From Solirubrobacter pauli (GTDB taxonomy: Bacteria; Actinomycetota; Thermoleophilia; Solirubrobacterales; Solirubrobacteraceae), in NCBI RefSeq assembly GCF_003633755.1, contig NZ_RBIL01000002.1, positions 744,001 through 808,000 on the forward strand: 64,000 bases of DNA, read 5' to 3'. This document shows positions 25,779 to 35,027 of this stretch, one piece after another. A model generated the notes under the pieces. The model searched no databases. It worked only from the letters and a program-made list of their open reading frames with translations, and had not been told where the DNA came from. The translations under genes were made by a program, and so were the position numbers. The number at the start of each line of letters is the position of its first letter. The first letter of the stretch is position 1.

Positions 25779-26842
25779 CCAGCGCAATCCAGGCGGAAGG
25801 CGTCTCCAAGTCCTTCGGCGACGTCGACGCGCTCAAGGGCCTCGAGCTGGACATCCCCGAGGGGTCGTTCTTCGTGCTGCTCGGCCCGTCGGGCGCGGGC
25901 AAGACGACGACCCTGCGGGTGATCGCCGGGCTCGAGAAGCCGGACACCGGCAAGGTGCTCCTGAACGGGATCGACGCGACGACGGCCAGCCCGGCCGAGC
26001 GCGACCTCGCGATGGTGTTCCAGAGCTACGCGCTCTACCCGAAGCAGACGGCGGCCGAGAACATCACGTCGCCGCTGCGGGCGCGCAAGCTGCCCAAGAG
26101 CGAGATCGACGCGCAGCTCAAGCGCGTCTCCGAGCTCCTGCACATCGAGGAGCTGCTGAACCGCTACCCGGCGCAGATGTCCGGTGGCCAGATGCAGCGC
26201 ATCGCCCTCGGGCGCGCGCTCGTGCGCGACCCGCGCGCGTTCCTGATGGACGAGCCGCTGACGAACCTCGACCTGAAGCTGCGGGTCGAGATGCGCACGG
26301 AGCTCACCCGCATCCATCGCTCGCTGGGCAGCACGTTCCTGTACGTCACCAACGACCAGGTGGAGGCCATGTCGATGGCCGACCAGGTCGCGGTGCTGCG
26401 GGAGGGCACGGTCCAGCAGGTGGGCAAGCCGGTCGAGATCTACGACCGGCCGGCGAACCGCTGGGTGGCGTCGTTCGTGGGCTCGCCGCGGATGAACCTG
26501 CTGCACTGCACCGCCAACGGGAAGATCGAGGGCGAGGGTTGGGCGCTGCCGAACCCCGGCTTCGGCGTCGAAGGCGATCACAAGGCGCTGTTCGGCGTCC
26601 GGCCCGAGGACCTGTCGCTCGACGTGCGCGACGAGGCGGTGACGCTCGCCGGCAAGGTCTACGCGGTCGAGCCGCTGGGTGACCGCACGCTGGTCGACGT
26701 CGAGGTCGGCGGCGAGCGGGTCATCATCAAGGCGCCGCCGACGGCCAGGTACGAGATCGGCGAGCAGGTCCGCGCAGCGGTGGACATGGAGCGCGTCCAC
26801 CTGTTCGATGCCGAGTCCGAGCAGGCGATCGCGAGACGATGA
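25775..26842 (+). CDS. ABC transporter ATPase, second subunit with Asn in the switch-His position
   Basis: 355 aa, GTG start fixed by the GTGA overlap. Walker A GPSGAGKTT, Q-loop MVFQSYALYP, signature MSGGQMQRIALGRALV, Walker B AFLMDEPLTNLD and a C-terminal TOBE domain are intact. However the H-loop reads YVTNDQVEAM: Asn193 replaces the switch histidine that is essential for hydrolysis in most MalK-type proteins. The first ATPase keeps His at the same position (193). The importer therefore looks like a heterodimer with one normal and one weakened site. Overlaps the DeoR regulator by 4 nt (ATGA). Confidence 0.92.
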   Translation: MTSAIQAEGVSKSFGDVDALKGLELDIPEGSFFVLLGPSGAGKTTTLRVIAGLEKPDTGKVLLNGIDATTASPAERDLAMVFQSYALYPKQTAAENITSPLRARKLPKSEIDAQLKRVSELLHIEELLNRYPAQMSGGQMQRIALGRALVRDPRAFLMDEPLTNLDLKLRVEMRTELTRIHRSLGSTFLYVTNDQVEAMSMADQVAVLREGTVQQVGKPVEIYDRPANRWVASFVGSPRMNLLHCTANGKIEGEGWALPNPGFGVEGDHKALFGVRPEDLSLDVRDEAVTLAGKVYAVEPLGDRTLVDVEVGGERVIIKAPPTARYEIGEQVRAAVDMERVHLFDAESEQAIARR

Positions 26843-27654
26843 CCGAAGGCCCGCTCCCTCCTGTCCTGAGGCGAGCGAAGATCCTCGAGCGCGTCTCGCG
26901 TGATGGCGGGGCGTCGCTCGCGGAGCTGGCGTCCGAGCATGCGGTGTCGCCGGTCACCGTCCACCGTGATCTCGAGCTGCTCTCGGGGGAAGGGTTGATC
27001 GAGCGCGTGCGTGGGGGCGCGCGCTCGGTCCCCGAGACCCGTCCGCGGCAGATCGAGACCGCCTGGAACGCGCGTGTGCGCGAGGCCGGGCGGGAGAAGG
27101 ACGCGATCGCGCTGCGTGCCCGGGAGCTCGTGGAGGACGGCTCGACGATCTTCGTCGACGCGTCCTCGACGGGGCTCGCGCTCGCGCACGTGCTCGAGCT
27201 GCGCCCGCCGACCGAGCTGACGCTGGTGACGAACTCGCCCGCGATCGCGCTCGGCCTCACGGCCGACTCGATCCACGTGATCGTGCCGCCGGGTGAGCTC
27301 AACCAGCACATGCGCGTCCTGACCGGGCGCTGGACGGTGGACTTCCTCGAGGAGCTCAACATCGCGGTGGCGTTCATCTCCGCCGCGGGGGTGACGCTCG
27401 AGCACGGGCTGACGACGTCGCGCAGCGCGCTGGCGGACACGCTCAACGCGGCGGCCGCGGCCGCCGCGAAGACGGTCGGCCTGCTGGACTCGTCGAAGTT
27501 CGGGCGCGCTTCGCTGCTGTCGATCCGGCCCGCCACGGCGCTGGACCTGCTGATCACCGACGACGGCGTGGACCCGATCACCGCCGATGAGTACCGTCGG
27601 GCGGGCGTGAAGCTGCTGATCGCCGAGCGGCCCGCGCTCGTCGAGGAGCTGTAG
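26839..27654 (+). CDS. DeoR-family transcriptional regulator
   Basis: 271 aa. The N-terminal winged helix (RAKILERVSRDGGASLAELA, then VSPVTVHRDLELLSGEGLIERVRGGA) is the DeoR signature. The C-terminal domain (DGSTIFVDASSTGLALAHVL; TNSPAIALGL; FISAAGVTLEHGLTTS; DSSKFGRASLLSI; LLITDDGVD) is the ribose-5-phosphate-isomerase-like sugar-phosphate sensor. Position at the end of the transporter operon suggests local control in response to a phosphorylated sugar or polyol. The TGCAAG array at 21262-21331 is a candidate binding site. Its stop codon directly abuts that of the convergent STAS gene. Confidence 0.93.
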   Translation: MTEGPLPPVLRRAKILERVSRDGGASLAELASEHAVSPVTVHRDLELLSGEGLIERVRGGARSVPETRPRQIETAWNARVREAGREKDAIALRARELVEDGSTIFVDASSTGLALAHVLELRPPTELTLVTNSPAIALGLTADSIHVIVPPGELNQHMRVLTGRWTVDFLEELNIAVAFISAAGVTLEHGLTTSRSALADTLNAAAAAAAKTVGLLDSSKFGRASLLSIRPATALDLLITDDGVDPITADEYRRAGVKLLIAERPALVEEL

Positions 27655-27981
27655 CTACTCGAACGGGAGGATCGTGTTCGTCTGCGTGAGCTCGAGCAGC
27701 CGCTGAACGGACGGCCGCAGCGGGCCACGCAGCTTCAGGTCGGTCTGCTCGCGCATCGCGGTCAGCAGCGCGCGCAGACCGGTCGAGTCCATGAACCCCA
27801 GCTCCGACAGGTCGATCCGCAGCGGGCGACCCTGGGCCTTGGCCAGCTCGACGGCGAGCACCGGCTCGCTCACGAGATCCAGCTCCCCGTGGAGGCGGAG
27901 CAGCACGGCACCGTCTTCGTCCTCGACCTTGACCTCGAACCGCGGCGCGCGGTAGCTGGCCGCTTCGGGGGCGGAGCTCAT
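27655..27981 (-). CDS. STAS-domain anti-sigma factor antagonist
   Basis: 108 aa single STAS domain. The phosphorylatable serine lies in the conserved MDSTGLRALL segment (Ser66), preceded by LHGELDLVSEP and LRIDLSELGF as in SpoIIAA/RsbV. Such proteins sequester an anti-sigma kinase when unphosphorylated. Start ATG 27981 was chosen; a TTG three codons upstream is possible. No partner kinase or sigma factor is adjacent, so the switch partner must be encoded elsewhere. Confidence 0.88.
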   Translation of the reverse strand: MSSAPEAASYRAPRFEVKVEDEDGAVLLRLHGELDLVSEPVLAVELAKAQGRPLRIDLSELGFMDSTGLRALLTAMREQTDLKLRGPLRPSVQRLLELTQTNTILPFE

Positions 27982-28124
27982 CGCGTCCAATCATCGCATC
28001 TTGCGGGGACGTGCGCGCTCGTGGAGGGGATTCGAGACGCCCGCGTCCGGCGAGACGTCGTCAGTCGGGCTTGACGGTTAGGCTGTGGCGTCTCCCCACT
28101 CCCCGGTTGCTCTCGGAGGCGTTT

Positions 28125-30362
28125 GTGTCATTGCTCCTCGCGCGGATCGCGCGCAGTCTGTCCCATCACTGGATACGCGGCCTCGTGGGCGCGTTCGTCG
28201 TCCTGATCGCGCTCGGCGCGGTCTCGCAGGTGGGCGGTGAAGCCGTCGACGACTTCTCCACGCCCGGCACCGAGAGCCAGAAGGCGATCGACCTGTTCCA
28301 GGAGCACACGCCGGCGCTGGCGGGTGTGGAGGCGACGATCGTCTTCCACACCGACGAAGGCAAGATCACCGACCCGGAGCAGAAGGCCGCGGTCCAGGAG
28401 ACCCTCGCGAAGATCAAGGCGCTGCCGGAGAAGAAGATCATCTCCGATCCGTTCGCCGAGGGCGGCACGATCTCGCCGGACGGCAAGCTCGCCGCCGCGG
28501 ACGTGCGCTGGACGATGGATCCGAGCCTGGTCAAGGCCGAGGACGGCCGGCCGGTGGTCGAGGCGGTCGAGGCGCAGGACGGGAAGGCCGGGGTCGAGGT
28601 CTCCGCGCGCGGCGCGATGATCGACATCGGCTCCGAGCAGGAGCTGCCGGTCGGCGAGCTCGTCGGCATCGGCATCGCGATCATCCTGCTCTGGGTCCTG
28701 TTCCGCTCCAAGGTCGCGATGCTCGTGACGCTGCTGGGCGCGCTGCTCGGCGTGTTCCTCGGGCAGATGTTGCTGGCGGCGCTGTCCAAGCCGCTCGGCC
28801 TGCCGTCGTTCGCGGCGTTCATCGCCACGATGCTCGGCCTCGGCGCGGGCATCGACTACGCGCTGCTGATCGTCGGGCGCTATCGCGAGCAGGTGGCCAA
28901 GGGCGATTCGCCGCGCGACGCCGCGGCCAAGTCCGCGGCGACCTCCGGCGCGTCCGTGGTGGCCGCCGGCCTGATCGTGATGCTCGCCATCGCCGGCCTG
29001 CTCGTCATCGGCATCCCGTTCATCGGCAAGCTCGGCGTGGGCGCGGCGATCGCCGTCGGCGGCGTGGTGCTGTCGGCGCTGACGGTCCTGATGGCCCTGA
29101 TCGGCGCGTTCAAGAAGTGGCTGACGCCCAAGAACCCGGAGTCGGTCAAGCCGTCCGCGGCGTTCGAGCGCTGGGGCGAGCGGGTCACGGCGCGGCCGTG
29201 GCTGTCGATCGGCGCGGGCGTCCTGATCATGCTGATCTTCGCGGCGCCGGTCACGCAGCTGCGGCTCGGGCAGCCCGACGACGGCAACCAGCCCGAGGGC
29301 AAGCTCCAGCGCGTCGCCTACGACCGGCTGAGCGCGGCCTTCGGCCCGGGCTCGAACGGCACCTTCATCATCGCGGCCGACACCCAGGGTGGGGCGCAGG
29401 CGGTCCAGGCCGACCTCGACAAGCTGCAGAAGGCGATCGCCGGCACGGCGGGCGTCGCCCAGGCCGCACCGCCCACGCCGAGCGAGGACGGGGAGATGGC
29501 GACGATCTTCGCCATCCCGAAGTCCGCTCCGCAGGACGAAGCCACCAGCCAGCTGCTCGAGCGGCTGCGCGAGGACACGATCCCGGCCGCGACGCAGGGG
29601 ACGCCGCTCGCGGGCAAGGTGTTCATCGGCGGCGCCGTGCCGGTGTTCGAGGACCTCTCGGCCAAGGTCGCCTCGCGCCTGCCGGTGTTCATCCTCACGG
29701 TGATCGGGCTGTCGGTGCTGCTGCTGATCATGGCCTTCCGGTCGCTGTGGATCCCGCTGGTCAGCGCGCTCTTCAACCTGTTGAGCGTCCTGGCGGCCTA
29801 CGGCGTGGTCGTCGCCGTCTTCCAGATGGGGATCGGGGCGAGCCTCGTGGGCTCGGACTCGGATGTGCCCATCGTCTCGTTCATCCCGGTCATGCTGTTC
29901 GCGATCCTGTTCGGCTTGAGCATGGACTACAACGTCTTCCTGCTCTCGCGCGTGCACGAGGCGTACAACGAGGGCGACCGTCCGCGTGAGTCCGTCATCC
30001 ACGGCATGTCGCGGATCGGCAAGGTCATCCTGTTCGCCGGCCTGATCATGGCCGCCGTGTTCCTGGCCTTCGTCACCCAGCCGGACGTGGTCGGCAAGAT
30101 GATGGGCCTCGGCCTCGGCCTGGCGATCCTGATCGACGTGCTGTTCGTGCGCCTGGTCATCGCCCCGGCGGTGGTCACGCTGCTCGGCGACAAGGCCTGG
30201 TGGCTGCCGGGCTGGCTCGACCGGATCCTCCCGAACGTCTCGCTCGAGGGGCACCTCGTGGAGGGCCTCGACAAGCAGCTCACGTCCGAGCACGACGCGG
30301 TCGACTCCACCAACGGCCATGGTGGCGCGCCCGAGCGCGAGACGACCAGCAGCCGCCAGTAG
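28125..30362 (+). CDS. MMPL/RND-family transporter
   Basis: 745 aa. Twelve hydrophobic segments arranged as two repeats, each with a large external loop after the first helix. The conserved membrane Asp-Tyr pairs of the MmpL/HpnN-type superfamily are present (GAGIDYALLIVGRYRE and GLSMDYNVFLLSRVHEAY), indicating proton-driven export, probably of lipids or hydrophobic metabolites. GTG 28125 is chosen because GGAGG lies 5 nt upstream and the sequence then reads SLLLARIARSLSHHWIRG; the frame remains open further upstream but without homology. A TAGGCT hexamer at 28079-28084 could be its -10. Followed by a strong terminator. Confidence 0.88.
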   Translation: MSLLLARIARSLSHHWIRGLVGAFVVLIALGAVSQVGGEAVDDFSTPGTESQKAIDLFQEHTPALAGVEATIVFHTDEGKITDPEQKAAVQETLAKIKALPEKKIISDPFAEGGTISPDGKLAAADVRWTMDPSLVKAEDGRPVVEAVEAQDGKAGVEVSARGAMIDIGSEQELPVGELVGIGIAIILLWVLFRSKVAMLVTLLGALLGVFLGQMLLAALSKPLGLPSFAAFIATMLGLGAGIDYALLIVGRYREQVAKGDSPRDAAAKSAATSGASVVAAGLIVMLAIAGLLVIGIPFIGKLGVGAAIAVGGVVLSALTVLMALIGAFKKWLTPKNPESVKPSAAFERWGERVTARPWLSIGAGVLIMLIFAAPVTQLRLGQPDDGNQPEGKLQRVAYDRLSAAFGPGSNGTFIIAADTQGGAQAVQADLDKLQKAIAGTAGVAQAAPPTPSEDGEMATIFAIPKSAPQDEATSQLLERLREDTIPAATQGTPLAGKVFIGGAVPVFEDLSAKVASRLPVFILTVIGLSVLLLIMAFRSLWIPLVSALFNLLSVLAAYGVVVAVFQMGIGASLVGSDSDVPIVSFIPVMLFAILFGLSMDYNVFLLSRVHEAYNEGDRPRESVIHGMSRIGKVILFAGLIMAAVFLAFVTQPDVVGKMMGLGLGLAILIDVLFVRLVIAPAVVTLLGDKAWWLPGWLDRILPNVSLEGHLVEGLDKQLTSEHDAVDSTNGHGGAPERETTSSRQ

Positions 30363-30366
30363 CCTG

Positions 30367-30398
30367 TTCGCGCGCCCGTTCCTGCGCGGGCGCGCGAA
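30367..30398 (+). terminator. Hairpin terminator after the MMPL gene
   Basis: A perfect 12-bp stem (TTCGCGCGCCCG / CGGGCGCGCGAA) with an 8-nt loop begins 4 nt after the MMPL stop and ends 3 nt before the ATG of the next gene. Confidence 0.75.
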
Positions 30399-30401
30399 TC
30401 G

Positions 30402-31298
30402 ATGACCGCCGTCCTGACACGCACCGGCCCGAGCCGCCAACGGGCCTACCGCGAGATGGCGCTCGCCGCGCTGCTGTGGGGCACGATCGGGCCGGCGGCC
30501 GCGTTCGTCACCGACCACACGTCGCTGAGCCCGATCCAGACGTCGCTGTGGCGGTTGCTCGTGGCGGTGGTCCCGCTGTCCGCGATCGCGCTCGTGGTCG
30601 GCCGTGCGGCCGCGCGGCCGACACGCGGGCTCGTGCTCGGGGCGCTCGCCGTCGGGGCGGTCACCGGCATGTCGCAGCTGGCGTACTTCGCCGCGGTCGT
30701 CGAGTCCGGCATCGCGATCCCGACGCTGATCGCCTGCGGCCTGGGGCCGATCCTGACGGCGGTCGGCCAGACCGTGCTGTTCGGCGACCGGCCGGACGCG
30801 CGCACGCTGATCGCGCTCGCGGTGGCGCTCGGCGGGCTGGTGCTGCTGATGCTCGACAGCCCGCACACGGTCACGGCGCTCGGGATCGTCCTGTCCGTGC
30901 TGTCGGCGGTCACCTACGCGGCGTACGCGCTCTCGGTCGGTCCGGTCAGCCGGGGCATGAGCACGCTCAACCTGACCGCGATCGCGAGCCTCGGCGGCGC
31001 GCTCGCCATCCTGCCGTTCACCTTCGCGGACGGCGGGCCGGGCGTCCCGGGCACGGTCGCGGGCTGGGCCGGCATCCTGCACCTGGGCGTGATCGTCTCG
31101 TGCGTCGCCTACGGGCTGTACTACAGCTCCGCCCGCACGCTCCCGTCGACGCACATCACGATCCTGATCCTGCTCGAGCCGCTGGTCGCGGCGCTGCTCG
31201 CCGTGGTCTTCTTCGGCGAGCACCTGACCGCCGGCACGATCGCCGGCGGCGTGCTGATGCTGGCCGCCGTGGCCGCGTTGCGCGACCACGACGGCTGA
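30402..31298 (+). CDS. EamA/DMT-family transporter
   Basis: 298 aa with ten hydrophobic segments in two EamA repeats (first: MALAALLWGTIGPAAAFVTD; second begins TALGIVLSVLSAVTYAAYAL). Motifs LEPLVAALLAVVFFGEHLTA at the end of the second repeat are typical of drug/metabolite exporters such as RhaT/YdcZ relatives. Substrate unknown. The ATG directly follows the terminator hairpin, so it needs a promoter inside or beyond the hairpin. The 3' 143 bp are overlapped by the read-through frame of the convergent symporter gene, which I take to be artefactual. Confidence 0.87.
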   Translation: MTAVLTRTGPSRQRAYREMALAALLWGTIGPAAAFVTDHTSLSPIQTSLWRLLVAVVPLSAIALVVGRAAARPTRGLVLGALAVGAVTGMSQLAYFAAVVESGIAIPTLIACGLGPILTAVGQTVLFGDRPDARTLIALAVALGGLVLLMLDSPHTVTALGIVLSVLSAVTYAAYALSVGPVSRGMSTLNLTAIASLGGALAILPFTFADGGPGVPGTVAGWAGILHLGVIVSCVAYGLYYSSARTLPSTHITILILLEPLVAALLAVVFFGEHLTAGTIAGGVLMLAAVAALRDHDG

Positions 31299-32631
31299 GC
31301 GCACTCAGCGGAGCGCGGGCGCGGGCTCCTCGCGGCCGGGGGGCGCCGAAGCGGCCGGTCGGCGCGAACGCCGGCTCGGCCTCCAGACCACGGGCCGGGC
31401 CGTTGTACACGGTCTCGTCGAGGAGACCCTCGCGGCGCGCGACGAGCACCGGCACGAGCGCCTGGCCGGTGACGTTGGTGGCCGTGCGCATCATGTCGAG
31501 GATCGGGTCGATCGCGAGCAGCAGGCCGACGCCCTCGAGCGGCAGGCCGAGCGTCGAGAGGACCAGCGTGAGCATCACGGTCGCGCCGGTCAGGCCGGCC
31601 GTGGCCGCCGAGCCGACGACGGACACGAACGCGATCAGCAGGTAGTCCTCGACGCCGAGCGAGAGGCCGAACACCTGGGCGACGAAGATCGCGGCGAGCG
31701 CGGGGTAGACGGCCGCGCAGCCGTCCATCTTGGTGGTCGCGCCGAAGGGCACGGCGAACGACGCGTAGTCGGCCGGGACGCCGAGGCGCTCGGTCACGAC
31801 GCGCTGCGTCACCGGCATGGTGCCGACGGACGAGCGCGAGACGAACGCGAGCTCGATCGCCGGCCAGGCGCCCTTGAAGAACCGCAGCGGGTTCAGGCCG
31901 CGGCCCGCGAGCACGAGCAGCAGTGGGTAGACGCCGAACATCACCAGCGCGCAGCCGACGTAGACGTCGACGGCGAACGTCGCCAGCGGCGACAGCAGGT
32001 CCCAGCCGTACTGGGCGACCGCGTTGCCGATCAGGCCGAGCGTGCCGATCGGCGCGAGGCGGATGACCCACCACAGCGCCTTCTGGACGAGGGCCAGCAC
32101 GGCGCGGTTGAGCTCGATGAAGCCCGCGGCCGGCTTGCCGACGGCCAACGCGGCGGCGGCCGCGGCGACGGCGAGGAACACGATCTGCAGCACGTTGATC
32201 TCGACGAACGGCGTGATCGGGTCCTCGGGCACGATGCCGGTGAGGAAGTCGGTCCAGCCGCCCTGCGTCTCCGGCGGCTTGGCCGCGCCGAGGTCGATGT
32301 TCGCTCCGGCGCCCGGGTCGGTGATCAGGCCGAGCACGATGCCGATCGTCACCGCGATCAGCGAGGTCGCCATGAACCACAGCAGCGTGCGGCCCGCCAG
32401 CCGCGCCGCGTTGGTCAGGCCACTCAGGTTGGCGAGGCTCACCACGACCGCCGTGAACACGAGCGGCGGCACGGCGAGGAACAGCAGCTGCACGAAGAGG
32501 TCGCCGACCTCCTCGAGCGTGTCGGCGAGCCAGCCCACCTCGGCCTCCCGGGCCACGTAGCCCAGCAGCAGGCCGAGCACCAGGCCCGCCAGGATCTGCG
32601 CGCCGAACGGCACGCGAGCGATGCGTCTCAT
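31156..32631 (-). CDS. Dicarboxylate/amino-acid:cation symporter (DAACS family), probable 3' frameshift
   Basis: 491 aa as read. Residues 1-410 match GltP/DctA-type symporters: hairpin region VSRSSVGTMPVTQRVV (Ser-rich HP1), FAVPFGATTKMDGCAAVYPA (TM7 NMDGTA-like site reading TKMDGCA), and AIDPILDMMRTATNVTGQAL (TM8). After ...FAPTGRFGAP the translation turns into an Arg/Pro-rich shadow of the opposite EamA gene. Removing one base from the G6 run at 31338-31343 gives a short tail ending in REEPAPALR and a stop at 31305-31307 with no antisense overlap. Start ATG 32631 has GGGGGGA 7 nt upstream. Imports C4-dicarboxylates or acidic amino acids with Na+/H+. Confidence 0.85.
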   Translation of the reverse strand: MRRIARVPFGAQILAGLVLGLLLGYVAREAEVGWLADTLEEVGDLFVQLLFLAVPPLVFTAVVVSLANLSGLTNAARLAGRTLLWFMATSLIAVTIGIVLGLITDPGAGANIDLGAAKPPETQGGWTDFLTGIVPEDPITPFVEINVLQIVFLAVAAAAAALAVGKPAAGFIELNRAVLALVQKALWWVIRLAPIGTLGLIGNAVAQYGWDLLSPLATFAVDVYVGCALVMFGVYPLLLVLAGRGLNPLRFFKGAWPAIELAFVSRSSVGTMPVTQRVVTERLGVPADYASFAVPFGATTKMDGCAAVYPALAAIFVAQVFGLSLGVEDYLLIAFVSVVGSAATAGLTGATVMLTLVLSTLGLPLEGVGLLLAIDPILDMMRTATNVTGQALVPVLVARREGLLDETVYNGPARGLEAEPAFAPTGRFGAPRPRGARARAPLSALSRRGRATRPRRPASARRRRSCRRSGARRRRPRRAAPRPAARAGSGS

Positions 32632-32770
32632 GGACAAGTCCCCCCTGCAGGAACGTTGATTCTGCCAACAGTGGTAGCAAAATCCGACCGGCTATCAGGT
32701 ATTTGATCCGACACCCCCGTCAGCGGATGTTCGATTGCCCGTAGATCCGGCAACTAGTTGATTGCGCGCG

Positions 32771-34945
32771 ATGCGCGGAACCCCGTGGCGTTCGATCGTG
32801 GCTGTGACCCTCACCGCGGGGATGCTGCTCGGTGCGCCCGCGCACGCGGCCCCGCCCGGTGGTGGCGAGCGCGCGGCGGCCCCCGACACGCGCGTCCCGC
32901 CGAGCCCGGGTACGGACGCGGCTCCGCGCACGCACGCCGTCCCGCGCCCGAGCACGGGGGAGGCGCGTCGCGCGTCGCGCACCGCGTACACCGACCTCAG
33001 CCGCTCCCAGGCCGTGAGCCTCGCCCAGCGGCACTTCCCCGAGCTGAGCCGGCGCGGCTACAAGGCGCTCGACCTCGAGCCCGGCCAACGCGTGGACGCG
33101 TGGCTCGGCGCGCGCGCGGCCCGGATCACGCGCCCGGGGGAGGCCGACCTGCTGCTGGAGAGCCAGCTGCCGCTGCGCACGCTGTCGGAGACCGGGGCGC
33201 CGACGCCGGTCGACCTCAGCCTCCGCGACGGCGAGGACGGCTTCGCGCCGCTCGCGCCGATCGTCGCGCTCGAAGTCGGCGACCGTGCGCACGAAGGGAT
33301 CGCGCTCGACGACATCGGCGTCTCCGTCGCGCCGGTCGGCGTCGCCGAGGCGACCGGTGTCGCCCGCCAGGACAAGGCGTTCTTCACCGACACCGCGCCG
33401 GACACCGACCACATCGTCACCCCGCTGCCGACCGGCGTGGACCTCGGCGCGCAGCTGCGCTCGCCCGCGAGCCCGGAGCGCTTCCGCTGGCGGTTGGACC
33501 TGCCCGCGGGCGCGCGCCTCCAGCTCTCCGCCGACGCTCCCGGCGCGGAGATCGTCGGCGTGGGCGGCATCAAGCTCGCCCACATCACGGCTCCGGTCGC
33601 GTGGGACGCGGACGACCGTCAGGTCAAGAGCGCGCTGGCCGTCAGCGGCGACGAGCTCGTCGTCGACGTCGCCCACCGCGAGACGCGCGTCCGCTACCCG
33701 GTGATGCTGGATCCGACGATCCTCGAGGACGCGGCGCACTGGTACGCGAACGCGGCCGTGCCCGTCGACCTGTCGGGCTGGATGTGGACCGACCCGGGCA
33801 AGCGCTTCGGCTACTTCTACGGCGCCGCCTACCTCGGGAACGGCCTCTACACGTACAACCGCGGCAGCACGGTGTTCGAGGCGGGCGACTACGCGAACTG
33901 GTACTTCAACGCGCCCGGCACGTCGCGCATCGTCCGCGCCGACTTCGGCTACGTCAAGCACGAGCCGCAGACCGCGGGCACGTGGGCGGCGCCCTACAAC
34001 GACGACCGCAGCTACCAGGGCGTCTGGAGCTACCAGCAGGGCCGCTACGAGTCCGGCCGCTGGTGCGACCTCGGCGAGGGTGGCGCCTGCGGCACGTCGC
34101 CGTTCACGACCTACGGCGCGCTGCACTACGCGAGCAAGACGCACTTCGCCCTGGAGGCCACGCCCGGCAACGCGGCGATCTTCGGCACGTCGGTCTTCTA
34201 CGCCGGCGCGCACGCGCCGTTCACCAACTTCCTCGGCAGCGCGAGCGTGTGGATCGAGGACGTGGACGCGCCGGCCGTGACCGAGGACACCGGCCTCTCG
34301 GACCAGCGCTGGACGTCCGACCGCGGCTTCCAGGCCCGCGCCACCGACACCGGCCTCGGCCTGCGCAAGCTCGTCGTCGACTCGCCGGGCAACCCGGGCT
34401 GGCGCGGCGCCTACACCTACGACGCCAGCTGCACGGGCGACCGCCGCAACCGCTGCCCGCAGGTCGGCTACGTGCACTCGGACACGACCGGCCTGCCGGA
34501 GGGGCTCGTGCCGATCCGCTACACCGCCACGGACGCGGTCGGCAACGTCTCGTCGCGCACGTGGACGATCCCGATCGATCGCACGAGCCCGTCCGTGCTG
34601 CCGGACCGGCACGCGTCGCCGGGCGCGACGGCGCCGCTCGAGCAGGACGACGACAGCGTGCTCGTGTTCGAGGCCGAGGCCGAGGACGCCGGGGCGGGCG
34701 TCCGCTCGATCGACTTCGAGCTGGTCGCCGAGTGGGGGAGCGTCGTCGACGAGTCGGCCGACCCCGAGCCCCAGAGCTGCCCTCAGCACGGCTGCCGCAA
34801 GCACCGCGAGTGGAGCGTGTCCGCGTACCTCTTGATGAGCGGTCAGTACACGCTGCGCACGATCGCCACGGACCAGCTCGGAAACCGCAGCGTCGACGAG
34901 CGCGTGGTGGACGTCGTGCGCGGCATCCCGCCAGCTCTGCGCTGA
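32771..34945 (+). CDS. Secreted protein resembling the N-terminal head of RHS/polymorphic-toxin proteins, no RHS repeats
   Basis: 724 aa. Signal peptide (MRGTPWRSIVAVTLTAGMLL, cleavage near AHA-AP). The region about 160-320 (VTPLPTGVDLGAQLRSPASP; YPVMLDPTI) has the pattern found ahead of the repeats in large actinobacterial RHS/YD proteins. No YD repeats, core or toxin domain follow; instead there is a beta-rich middle (WYFNAPGTSRIVRADFGY, CDLGEGGACG) and two Ig-like/Big modules with RYTATDAVGNVSSRTWTIPIDRTS-type ends written in part. Role at the cell surface unknown. Start ATG 32771; a TTG three codons upstream is possible. Confidence 0.7.
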   Translation: MRGTPWRSIVAVTLTAGMLLGAPAHAAPPGGGERAAAPDTRVPPSPGTDAAPRTHAVPRPSTGEARRASRTAYTDLSRSQAVSLAQRHFPELSRRGYKALDLEPGQRVDAWLGARAARITRPGEADLLLESQLPLRTLSETGAPTPVDLSLRDGEDGFAPLAPIVALEVGDRAHEGIALDDIGVSVAPVGVAEATGVARQDKAFFTDTAPDTDHIVTPLPTGVDLGAQLRSPASPERFRWRLDLPAGARLQLSADAPGAEIVGVGGIKLAHITAPVAWDADDRQVKSALAVSGDELVVDVAHRETRVRYPVMLDPTILEDAAHWYANAAVPVDLSGWMWTDPGKRFGYFYGAAYLGNGLYTYNRGSTVFEAGDYANWYFNAPGTSRIVRADFGYVKHEPQTAGTWAAPYNDDRSYQGVWSYQQGRYESGRWCDLGEGGACGTSPFTTYGALHYASKTHFALEATPGNAAIFGTSVFYAGAHAPFTNFLGSASVWIEDVDAPAVTEDTGLSDQRWTSDRGFQARATDTGLGLRKLVVDSPGNPGWRGAYTYDASCTGDRRNRCPQVGYVHSDTTGLPEGLVPIRYTATDAVGNVSSRTWTIPIDRTSPSVLPDRHASPGATAPLEQDDDSVLVFEAEAEDAGAGVRSIDFELVAEWGSVVDESADPEPQSCPQHGCRKHREWSVSAYLLMSGQYTLRTIATDQLGNRSVDERVVDVVRGIPPALR

Positions 34946-35027
34946 GATCTCGGCCGGACGCTCAAGTCCGGGTGCGCGCGGTCGAGTACCGGGAGGCAGC
35001 AAAGCTCACGCCGCCTTCCGAAACTTC

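Noticed and set aside
28128-31304. Minus-strand open frame of over 1000 codons opposite the MMPL and EamA genes
   Set aside because: Composition is Arg/Asp/His/Gln-rich with no hydrophobic core or motif, as expected from the antisense of GC-rich membrane protein genes.
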